Made by a program: the position numbers and the translations under genes. Shown piece after piece: positions 13,610 to 22,870 of a DNA stretch of 64,000 nucleotides. This stretch comes from Ottelia alismoides (taxonomy: Eukaryota; Streptophyta; Magnoliopsida; Alismatales; Hydrocharitaceae): assembly GCA_037367405.1 (NCBI GenBank), contig JAZKJV010003121.1, positions 248,001 through 312,000 of the forward strand, given 5' to 3'. Position 1 is the first letter of the stretch. Each line of letters opens with the position of its first letter. The notes below the pieces were generated by a model, which saw nothing but the letters and a program-made list of their open reading frames with translations, ran no database searches and had not been told where the DNA came from.

Positions 13610-13949
13610 CTCACCGACTCTGGGTGATGCACCCGTCACTGGATGCCCTCGATGTGTCTCCTCTCGGGCACTACTCAGCATCGTGCCTCATGATGCGACA
13701 CCACAAATCTCTCGTGACTGGAGATTGTGACGACATCCTCTGGTAAAGCGAATCGCACTTGCTTCTCTATTTCTCGCGCTTCTGTAGAAGAGATGCCAAT
13801 AACATCTCGCTCTCTCATCATATTGCTCGTCCTTGGAATAACCGAAGCTCCAACATCTGTCATTACCCTCCCCTCAAGCTTATACACCTTGTTCGACATC
13901 CTTGTCATATGTAAATCTTGTTAGTAGGAACTCACCGCCTCCGGGTGAC
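13610..13949 (-). other. Left part of an older element split by Athila insertion
   Basis: This short piece lies between two Athila-family LTRs. If the 16.3-kb insertion at 13950-30215 is removed, it joins 30221-30448, which leads to a Copia primer site and LTR. It would then be leader or the beginning of gag of a minus-strand Copia. A minus-strand ORF of 77 codons (13675-13908; begins MTRMSNKVYK) is present; I do not recognise it and see no gag motif. The piece opens with CTCACCGACTCTGGGTGATG, and a near copy of this motif occurs at 13931-13949. Confidence 0.45.
13945..13949 (+). repeat. Target-site duplication GTGAC, left
   Basis: GTGAC precedes the first base of the left LTR (TGAAAAACTC at 13950) and recurs at 30216-30220 right after the CA end of the right LTR. 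The 5-bp match shows that the two LTRs belong to one insertion. Confidence 0.85.
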
Positions 13950-16900
13950 TGAAAAACTCGAAAATTCCTAGTCTAATTCCTTCAGATCCGGCAAAGGAGG
14001 AAACAGAGAAAAGTTGTGGTTGTTGTATCGACCAGGTGTGTTTTACCATAAAAGACTAAATTTTGATTAATCTTCTTTTATTTTTATTTATACTCCTAAA
14101 CATAAGTGTATAGTGGTTAAGAACGAGAGTGTCGAACTCAGGGAGGCAAACTGTTTAAACTAGGGGTAAACTATAGACAACGACGGTTATATGGGTCTCC
14201 TATTTTTTATTTTGTTTTTAGGAAATTTTCTGAGTTTTTATTTGATTTTTATTTGATTTTTTTATTTTTTGTTTTCTTATGCAAAATATGGTAAAATACT
14301 AAAAGTAATTTTTATAGGATTTTTAAATGTGTTTTAATATTTTTCTGATTTTTAAAAATTTGTTACGTTTCTCTAATGGTTTAATGATTTATTAAAAAAT
14401 AGAAAATCTTTTTAATTTTTGAATTTTTTATATATAGAAAAGGAATATGTATTTTAGTTATATATATTTTTGTTTAAGATGTAGAGAGTATGCATAAGTA
14501 GATGTATACTATTAGGGGTGTTTGTGTAATTTTCTGGACATTCTTGAGCATGTGTGTAATATGCAGAAATTTGAGAGAATCATCGCAAAAATCTCAAAGA
14601 AGCATGTGTTGTCCGCGTGATTCCATCCCAAAATGGACCGGTTTGTTATAATAGAAAATCGAGGGGTGTTTATGCAAAACTGCCAAAAAAAGATCTCTGC
14701 TCACACACGCGCATCGTGCATTATTATTGCGTGAGAGCGGTGGGCGGCATCCTTAATGCGGCAGCGACGCGTGGCTTGACATCGCGCGTTCGATCTGGGC
14801 TCGGAATGGACGTTTCCGATTTTATCTGGACAGGAGATCCGATCTTCCCCTTTTTGATGTCCGTAGGCGGCGACAATGATATTTCAGGTCACACCCCAAT
14901 CCGTTGCGAGGAGTTCTGATCTAAAGCCTCCGCACTCTGATCAACTATGAGGACGTGTTATCATCTTCAGGTATAGATGCGAGTTCAGTCGGTACTTTTG
15001 TGCAGATGCAATGGATGTTCTTCTGAAGATGTGATGACCTTTGAATCTCGATCAGCTTGGTGGTTTGACGTAGCTCATCGTGATGTAGATCGCATCGGTG
15101 AAGGCTGATATAATCTCCGCCTCTAGAAGTTGTTCTCTGCATATAAAGCATGTGATCTTGAGGCCAAAATCCTCATCATAATATTCTTCGATGGGCTTCA
15201 AGCATGAAGGATCTAGGTAGTGCTTCGGTCGAGGTGTCTGAAGGTGGAGGTAGTTGACGATCGAAGGTGTTCAAATCTGCTACGGGTCTTCAAATGATGG
15301 CCTCGAATATCCTGGATTTTCCAGCGATGGAGTCTCTCAACATGTGCTGAACTGATGTGAAACTTTCGATCATGCGATGAGGAATTCCTCAGGTGATGGA
15401 TGCTTCAATTGGTTGCCAATGATGGTGATGAGATATGTGATCTGCAAGCTAATTCCTTGCTCATTGTCGATCAACTCCAGATGACGGTGATCCCCGATGA
15501 TGTCGATCAACTCCAGATGACGGTGATCCTCGATGATGTTGTGCTCCAATGGTGCTAACTCGAACCTGATGGAGCTGCTTCTGATGCTTGATCTCAACGA
15601 CATATACCTGCATTTACACAACTGACTCGAGGTGTTTGACCTCAATCCAAAGTAGAGAGAAGTGGATGGAAGAGGTATCAATGCGGAAGATCGAGCTCCA
15701 GGTCTCTGATCATTGGACGTGATCGGAGATGATAGGTATGCGGGGTAGAAAGGAAAACAGAGAGGTTACGAAGATGGAGACAATGAAGAATAACAGGAAA
15801 TGAGAAATAGATGAGAAGAGGATGGAAGAAATTAGACAAGAAGAGAGATAGAAGATAAACTAACCTGCAAATGCAGGATGCGGTTAAAGGTTGAAGGACG
15901 TCGCCTGTGGAATGGAGCATATGCTCTTGTTTCTTGCCTCGAGACGCGACGGCGACACTCGCGGAGGCTGGGCCACGTGCGGCGCAACAGAGCTACGACA
16001 CCGGTGGAGTCGATCTCGTCGCACATGGCTCAACGACGCTCAAGGGGTGGCTGTCACCCACTCTCTCGACCTCGGAGCTCTGGAAATGGAGGATGCAAAA
16101 TGGCGGATTCTGAGCTCGAAGGGGTTGCGGACCAATAAATAGGGATGCGGGGATCGGGTAACCATGGCGGTGATCGGAATCGAAGGCGGTTTGATTAACG
16201 GCATGGGAGGTTGGTGAAAGGAGGTGCTTGTAGGGAAGAAGATCCGTCGGGGAAGAAGGGTTTGATTTGGTAAAGTATGAGAGAGAGGGGAAAATAAAAT
16301 TAATAAAATTAATCAATTAATTTAATTAATAAATAACTAATAATAAACATAAAAAAAATAATTTAATTAAATAAATTAATAAAATAAATAAATTAGGAAA
16401 ATAAATGAAATAAATTTAGTAAAATAATAATATAAATTACAGTTTATTGTATAATATACCAATACGGACCCAAAAACCATGTTTTTCACATTAACTCTGA
16501 TTTTAGCGAAACTAGTGTCATTTTGTAGACAATTGAAAAATATAATTTTGGGGAACGAGTTTGCTCAATTCAGAGTTCATACGACCGAGTTGTGAGGTCC
16601 GGACGAAAAAATAACAGCTTCGGACCTTCGAATTTTAATAGTATTTGAAATTAAATTTATTGTTATATTTTTATATATATTTTTAGAAGATTTTGAGAAA
16701 AAGAATTAAGTTAATCGGGTTTATAGTTATTTAATGAAAAACTCTGGAAGTTTCTACATATAGTCTACATAGACAACGGGTCCAAAAAGCCAAAACTCAC
16801 CGGTTTTATCCGATTATTTTTCTGATATTTTAATAAAATAGTATTATGTATAAAACGTATTTTAAAAGTGAGTTTTCTCCTTTTGAAATTTTCTATAAAT

Positions 16901-17390
16901 AGGTATGAACCTTCGAAGTTGGCTTTTGCGGGTTTTATGTTTCATTGCGGTTAATTATTTTTATTACTGAAATATTTTTCTAATATTTTTATAAAATATT
17001 ATATATTTTTATGAACAATTTTTACAAAAGGAGTATTTTGATTTGAGATGGTTCTGATGATAAATAAAATAGGTGAGGAAAATGGGTAATTTATATTTTT
17101 GGTCTTAATTTTCTTAATAATTTTATAAGTTAAGATCATTATCTCCCCCTACTTATTTCATTTGTCGAACCGATTAATATTGACCTTGTCTTGGTGTCTT
17201 GGACCAGTCTGTATATTACATATACATCCTTCTTTTCTTTTTATTTTCTTTTTTCTCTTTATTCTTTTATTTCGGTAAAAATAAGAGTTAAATATATAAT
17301 ATTAAGATTTGTGGTAAGAATGTTAATTAATAGAAATTAGTGATTATTTACATGTATTTTATCAAGGATTTTAGCCAAAATGAAAGAATA
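13950..17390 (-). repeat. 3' LTR of the Athila-like element
   Basis: It aligns with 26763-30215 throughout. The outer end is TGAAAAACTC (sense ...GAGTTTTTCA). At the inner end the alignment stops after GAAAGAATA near 17390: the last 25 bases, which hold the TGATGAATC tip in the other copy, are lost or changed here, up to about 17419. The ORFs at 14617-14919 and 15370-16316 are not conserved in the other LTR copy and are rejected as genes. Confidence 0.88.
15465..15536 (-). repeat. 36-bp tandem duplication private to one LTR
   Basis: A unit beginning TGTCGATCAACTCCAGATGA occurs at 15465-15500 and again at 15501-15536 with one mismatch. The sister LTR has one copy (near 28285-28320), so the duplication arose after insertion. 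Confidence 0.85.
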
Positions 17391-18355
17391 GGTCTTTTAA
17401 TTGATAATTAATTGTTGCAGTGCATAGGTCTTTTATGCGGATATAGAATCTTTTTTTCGCTCATGTTTTGAGGTTTTGGAATAAATTGTGCCAACAGATC
17501 CTTCCATGATCCGAAGCTTTATTTCAATCCCAATCTCTCTCATCTTAAGACCTCATCACTTCTAGACAAGGATGGAAACGTACCACCGAAATGGATTGCC
17601 ATTCGCAGCCCCATGCAAATCGAGCTAAGTGAAGAGTGCTTGAGTTCAAAATTGGTTCAAATGGAGAATAGTTCAACAGATGACACCAGGTGTCCTACTT
17701 AGGTATTTTCAAGTTCAGTTCCGAACATGGTCTTATGGAACCCAAAGAATTAAGTCTACAAGACCTGAAGAGTCTCAATTCCCGTTCCTAGTAAAGTCCC
17801 TTTAGAATTAAGTGGATTAAGGCCTAAACCAAGCTCCATCTCTCGGACTAAGATCCATTCAGTTCAAGAATCAAACTTAATCTGGAAAAGGAGAATGAAT
17901 GCAATAATTTTTATATGAGGTTAATTTTTCATCTTAAGTGTTTTAAATGGTTTTTCAAGGCTTTTGCAAATTTTTATTAAATTTTGAAAATTTTCAATTT
18001 TTAGGGGTATTTTTGTAAAAGCTAGTGGATTAATTCTATTTTATACAAATTTTACAAGAATTATGTACCTTTTATAAAGGATTTTATACAACTTTTCTAT
18101 GCAAGATTTTATGGATTTTATACAAGATTTTACACGATTTTTATTTTCAACTTTTAAGGATTTCATCAAAGAATTTTACAACATTTTTATATACAATTTT
18201 TTAACCATTTTTTATAAGATATTTTTACATTTTTCTTACGGCTTTTAGAAACCCAAAATATACAACATACTTTTAAGAAGCCTTATTATTAAAAATACGA
18301 TAAAGTACGAGTTATGGCTTCTAAAGTATATATAGCATATATATACGACACCCCT

Positions 18356-18431
18356 CTATACTGAGCATGAACTATGTCCTCATAATGACTAAAGAAGCGG
18401 CAAAGGAAGACATAACTCGGGCTAAGTATAG
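18356..18431 (-). repeat. Hairpin 1 of post-pol array (long loop)
   Basis: CTATACTGAGC (18356-18366) faces GCTAAGTATAG (18421-18431): 11 bp with one mismatch and a loop of 54 nt. A CCCCT tract precedes the left arm, giving a G-rich tract after the hairpin on the sense strand. Confidence 0.5.
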
Positions 18432-18504
18432 ATCGGTGAAAAGAATCCTATACTACAATGACTCAAAGAATAACGAATAAATGAATAGAAGTCGATCATC
18501 TCCT

Positions 18505-18536
18505 CTATACTTAGGATCAAGTAATCCTAAGGATAG
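18505..18536 (-). repeat. Hairpin 2 of post-pol array
   Basis: CTATACTTAGGAT faces ATCCTAAGGATAG: a 13-bp stem with one mismatch and a 6-nt loop. TCCT precedes it on the plus strand. Confidence 0.8.
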
Positions 18537-18604
18537 CAGACTCAAAAATCGAAGATAATCGACGTCAAGAGAATGTACACACTCAACGGCTAGGCTTGTC
18601 TCCC

Positions 18605-18636
18605 CTATACTTAGGGTAAAATATCCCTAAGTATAG
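18605..18636 (-). repeat. Hairpin 3 of post-pol array
   Basis: CTATACTTAGGG faces CCCTAAGTATAG: a perfect 12-bp stem with an 8-nt loop. The sense strand continues with GGGGAGAC after the stem. Confidence 0.85.
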
Positions 18637-18734
18637 AGACAAAAATCAAAAGATAAGGGACAAGGGAGGGAACAAACGAGACAAAAACCGACGACAATCA
18701 AAAGGGAAAAAGAGAGAGATTACCCCCCCACCCC

Positions 18735-18763
18735 ATACTTAGGGTAAAGCACACCCTAAGTAT
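18735..18763 (-). repeat. Hairpin 4 of post-pol array
   Basis: ATACTTAGGGT faces ACCCTAAGTAT: a perfect 11-bp stem with a 7-nt loop. A run of CCCCCCCACCCC before it reads as a G tract after the hairpin on the sense strand. Confidence 0.85.
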
Positions 18764-18823
18764 TAGCAACAACAGAGGTAATCGAACATGATGATACGAA
18801 CAACAACAAAGTGTCTACACCCC

Positions 18824-18856
18824 CTATACTTAGGATAAATTACATCCTAAGTATAG
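18824..18856 (-). repeat. Hairpin 5 of post-pol array
   Basis: CTATACTTAGGAT faces ATCCTAAGTATAG: a perfect 13-bp stem with a 7-nt loop. CACCC precedes it on the plus strand, so the sense strand reads the stem and then GGGTG. Confidence 0.85.
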
Positions 18857-18975
18857 CGAAATTCTAGATGAACCTAAGGGTGTAAGACAAATGGAAGTAG
18901 GAAAGAATGAAACATATATATACAAAGTAGATCGTTAAAATTGAGTATGAGATGCATAGTGTGAAGAGTGAAGAG

Positions 18976-20180
18976 CACATCTCATACAAAATAGATGGGG
19001 GCAACTTCAGCAGTCTGCGGTTCATGATCAAGAAAGGGTTTCAATAGCTGATTGTCGTTGACTCGAAAGGTGGAATCAGATGACAACTCAGATTTATGGA
19101 TGCTACTGTTGTCATGCACCTTTCACACAAGATAAGGGCCTTTACACTTGCTTTGTAATTTCTCTGAAAACAATTTCAGTCTCGCATCGACTAACCATAC
19201 TTTCTGGTTCGGCTCAAACTGCTTGTGGCTGATGTAGGAATCATGCCACTCTTTCACCCGCTCTTTGTAATGAAGGCTACTCGTGAAGGCTTGATCTCTC
19301 AGCTCTTCCAGGGCTGCCAGTTCAGTCTGCCTCTGATCTCCCGAATCATCCAGACCAAAGATCACTTCTTTCACTGCCCACAAAGATCTGTGCTTGATTT
19401 CCACAGGTAAGTGGCATGGCTTGCCATAAACGAGCCGAAAGGGAGACGTGCCCAATGGAGTCTTAAAAGATGTTATATAAGCCAAAAGAACCGAGTCCAA
19501 AAGTTATGACCAATCCTTTCGGTCTGGGCGAACAACCTTCTCCAAAATCATCTTGATCTCCCTATTCGAAACCTCGGCTAGACCATTCGTCTAAGGATGA
19601 TATAGAGTAGCAACTCGATGATCTATACCGAACTCGTTAGCAAGTGCTCTTACCTTGTCGTTGATGAAGTGACTACCCCCGTTTGAGATCAGAACACGAG
19701 GAACCCCGAATCGCGTAATGATATGCTTTCTCAGGAACTTGCAAACTGTGTTCGCATCAGCAGCTCGGGCAGGAATAGCCTCTATAACGACTCACATAAT
19801 CCACAACTAAAAGGATATACTCGAATCCCTGACTTTTAGGAAATGGTCCCGTAAAGTTGATATCCCATGCGTCGAAAACCTCACAGAAGTGAATCAGCCG
19901 CATCGACATCATATCTCTATGTATGAAAGTGCCCATCTTTTGACAGTCAGTACATCTCTTTACGAATGCGTGGGCATCCGCAACGAGCGTAGGCCACCAA
20001 TGGTCAGATTGGAGCATCTTTTGTGCTGTTTGCTTCCCTCAATGGTGTCCTCCAGCTTATAATCGATAACAATACATGAGGATACTCCGGTATTCCTCCT
20101 GAGAAATACACCGACGCCAGAGGAATCCGCTCCTTCATGATAAAGGATCGGATCCTCCTAATGGTAAGACTTGGATTTCG
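18976..20180 (-). pseudogene. Integrase domain of Athila-like pol (broken)
   Basis: Integrase inserts the DNA copy into the chromosome. The minus strand shows, in order, the end of the zinc-binding part (CTDCQKMG near 19930-19960), the start of the catalytic core (FDAWDINFTGPFPKSQGFE), a run of broken frames, and the C-terminal part of the core and tail (TPLGTSPFRLVYGKPCH, then YKERVKEWHDSYI) at 19123-19500. VYGKPCHLP is a hallmark of Athila-type integrases. The pieces at 19757-20017 and 19123-19500 are in different frames with stops between them, so no working protein can be made. The tail continues with shifts to about 18976. It follows RNase H directly, as expected for gypsy order. Confidence 0.85.
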
Positions 20181-20860
20181 CGAGGAAAGTCTCAAGGATC
20201 TGTCTGGACCAACCTTGTTGGTCTTTCTTAGCAATAAGAAAGTTCACAATGTCGGCATACCATGACATCGAGGCGACAACAAGAATTTCCTCGTCGGGGA
20301 AGGTCTCGGTGATTGGTGCATCGAACTCAACAGTCTCAGGTATTTCTAGTCCGGAGAGGTGATCCGCCACCACATTCTTGACTCTAGGCTTATCTTTGAT
20401 TACGATATCGAATTCCTAGAGTAGAAGGATCCAACTGGTCAAATGCAGCTTTCAATCATTCTTGTCCATTAAATACCGAATGGGGGAGTGATCAGTGAAA
20501 ATAATGACTTTGGATCCTATGATGTGGGAACTAAATTTGTTTAAGGTAAATACTACATCTAGCATTTCTTTCTCTATAACCGTGTAATTCCGTTGAGCGA
20601 AATCCAAAGTCTTGCTAGTGTAGTATATGGTGTATGGCAGACCATTTCTCCTCTGTCCCAACACAGCCCCAACGGCAAAATCGGAGGCGTCTGTCATGAT
20701 CTCGAATGGAAGAGACCAATCGGATGGCTGAAGGACAGGAGCCTCTACAACCATGTTCTTGAGAGTCTCAAAAGCTGAAAGACATTTATCATCGACGATA
20801 AACTCGGTGTCTTTCGCGGTAAGATCAGATAACGGTTGGGCAATCTTGCTGAAGTCTTGT
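20181..20860 (-). pseudogene. RNase H domain and linker of Athila-like pol (broken)
   Basis: RNase H removes the RNA strand from the RNA:DNA hybrid. The piece at 20452-20754 carries FEIMTDASDFAVGAVLGQ with the catalytic Asp, the TVIEKEMLDVVF segment with the Glu, and FTDHSPIRYLM with a further Asp. A linker follows in the same frame at 20158-20373 (ADHLSGLEIPET), the connector that leads to the integrase zinc finger. Stops interrupt the frame. The catalytic residues look intact, unlike the plus-strand copy, where the same motif reads TDALDFAVRAVLGQ. Confidence 0.85.
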
Positions 20861-21800
20861 ATGAAACATCAGTAGAAACCGACATGCCCGAGGAAAGACC
20901 GTAGTTGTTTCAGATTGGACGGTGGATTGAGTTTCTTTATGATATCCACATTGGCCGAGTCCACCTCCATGCCCCAGTTGGAGATGATGTGACCAAGAAT
21001 CGTCTCCTGAGTCATCATGAAATGACTATTCTCCCAAGAAAGCACGAGGTTAACCTCCGTACACCTCTGAAGCACGCGGTCTAGGCTAGAAAGGTAGGAA
21101 TCAAAATCACCGCCGTAGACCGAGAAATCATCCATGAAGACCTCCAAGATATCTCCCACCATGTCCGTGAATATCGAAAGCATGCACATCTGGAATGTAG
21201 CCGGAGTATTACATAATCCAAAGGGCATTCGTTTGAAAGCATACGTTCCGAACGGACAGGTGAATTTTGTCTTTTCCTGATCTTCTGGAGTAATGTCCAC
21301 TTGATTATATCCCGAGTACCCGTCGAGAAAGCAATAATGGCTCTTCCCAGCTAACCGTTCGATGATCTGATCGATGAACGGTAGCAGGAAGTGATCCTTC
21401 TTGGCCGCCTAATTCAAACGTCTGTAGTCCACGCAGACGCGCCAAGAAGTCGGTACTCCGGTAGCGATCTCCTCTCCATCCTCATTGATCACTGTAGTGA
21501 TACCCGTATTCTTGGGTACCAGATGAAAAGCACTAACCCATTTTGAGTCGGAGATGGGATAGATAAAATCAGCGCTCCACCATTGGATATTTCATTCATA
21601 ACCACCTCTCGAAGATTCGGGTTCAGCCTGTGCTGAAACTCATGAGATGGCTTGGTGTCATCCTCGAGAAAGATGTGGTGGGAGCACAGAGCCGGACTAA
21701 TCCCATGGAGATCAGATACTGACTACCCGAACGCCTTGCAGTTGTTCTCAAGAATTGCCATCAGACAGAATTCTTGATCTTCGGTCAGATTGGAAGAGAT
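20861..21800 (-). pseudogene. Reverse transcriptase domain of Athila-like pol (broken)
   Basis: RT copies the element RNA into DNA inside virus-like particles. The best part is at 20869-21300: FTCPFGTYAFKRMPFGLCN, the catalytic EVFMDDFSVYGG, and ILGHIISNWGMEVD, ending LRSFLGHVGFY. Upstream, between 21300 and 21800, the N-terminal RT blocks (a PHVFLED-like start, ISDSKWV, RVCVDYRRLN) can be followed in the minus strand with stops and a frameshift. The catalytic aspartates are present but the frame is not continuous. The plus-strand copy at 55317-56666 shows the same domain nearly intact. Confidence 0.88.
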
Positions 21801-22409
21801 GATGATCGGGAATATTTTGGATTCACCCGCAAGGAATTGGTATTTCATACTCTGAGGCAATGGTTTAAGCTCACGGGGAGAAGGAACAGGGAGGGCGGGT
21901 TTGATTAGAGCCTGGGTATAGGCTGCTAGATTGATATGAGTGAGATCTGTCTGCTCTAGTTTAGAAAGATCTGGAGATGGTTGGATATTATGATTTGATT
22001 CAGTCTCCAGGATGGTTGTAGGCTATGACGATGGAGTCTGAAGTGATAAGAATCTAGAGAAGCACTGCCAATCTGAATGATATATGGGTGACTGACAGCT
22101 ATGAGTATTCACTTCTGACTCAGAGGGATGTACAATGTTTGAATGATCTGAGAAGGTATTAGAATCGTCTCTGTTAATATTCTCGCTACTCGACTCTAGG
22201 ACGGTGCCCTCTAATCTCCCATCCTCGACTATCTGAATCTCGGCTTCAACTGGAGGTGAGATGAAAGATTGGGTACCTGGTTTGGCCCAGACGGCCTCAT
22301 CATCAGTTTGTACAAAGTCACAATCCTGATGACTGTCAGGCTCGTCATCAGATACTCGCTCTGATTCAGCTGATTTGGAATTATGGTCTTGGATCGTCTC
22401 TATATGTAT

Positions 22410-22870
22410 ACTTTCACCCTAGACGCAAAAGTACACCTTCCTGGTACCATAGTCGGAAACGGTCTTTGATGTCGTCAGAAAAGGTCGTCCTAGTATGATC
22501 GGGATATAGGTCACGCATTCAAGGATCGCCATGTCCAACACGACGAAGTCCACGGGAAATTTCAAACCCTGAATGGTGACAATTACGTTTTCGATTAAAC
22601 CCTTAGGCCTCTTGACTGATCTATCAACAAACTGCAAGATCGTTCGACTTGGTCAAAGAGGCCCGAACTCAAACTTGTCGAGTAAGGAAGAAGGAAGGAG
22701 ATTAATCAAAGATCTGCTATCTAATAGAGTTCGATCGAAAGTATGATTAAGGATCTTGCATCTGACATACGGTGCTCCCGAATCTGATCTCTTGGCTGGA
22801 AGATGGTTCTGAATAGCATGGCAGGTTTCCTTGGTCAACACATGGATCTCATAACAGTGATTACGCTGCC
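22410..22870 (-). pseudogene. Aspartic protease domain of Athila-like pol (altered active site)
   Basis: The protease cuts the gag-pol polyprotein. Two pieces in one minus-strand frame, 22653-22841 and 22419-22637, carry the active-site region and the body (FVDRSVKRPKGLIENVIV, then PIILGRPFLTTS). The active site reads LLDSRSLINLLPSS, whereas the plus-strand copy reads LLDSGSSINLLPSS. The Gly of the Asp-Ser-Gly triad has become Arg, which should abolish activity. A stop separates the two pieces. Between the protease and RT (21800-22410) is an acidic linker with stops and few features. Confidence 0.85.

Larger units (their letters stand above)
17391..18975 (-). other. Region between pol and 3' LTR, without env ORF
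   Basis: In many Athila elements an env-like ORF lies here. I find no ORF longer than about 50 codons. The first kilobase is AT-rich, with TTTTATA words and no evident structure. From 18356 to 18856 there are five inverted repeats built on CTATACTTAGG, each described separately. A clear single polypurine tract beside the LTR is not visible, which fits the damaged LTR end at 17390-17419. Confidence 0.7.

Noticed and set aside
14617..14919. 100-codon ORF in the left Athila LTR
   Set aside because: The homologous part of the sister LTR (27440-27740) is not open in this frame, so there is no coding constraint.
15878..16316. Several overlapping ORFs, Arg/Ser-rich
   Set aside because: Same LTR middle region. 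The sister copy at 28662-29125 has different frames.
18356..18856. CRISPR array
   Set aside because: Repeats are inverted hairpins with irregular spacing and variable stems, inside a plant retrotransposon.
17391..18975. env-like gene of Athila
   Set aside because: No open frame or membrane segment exists on either strand in this stretch.
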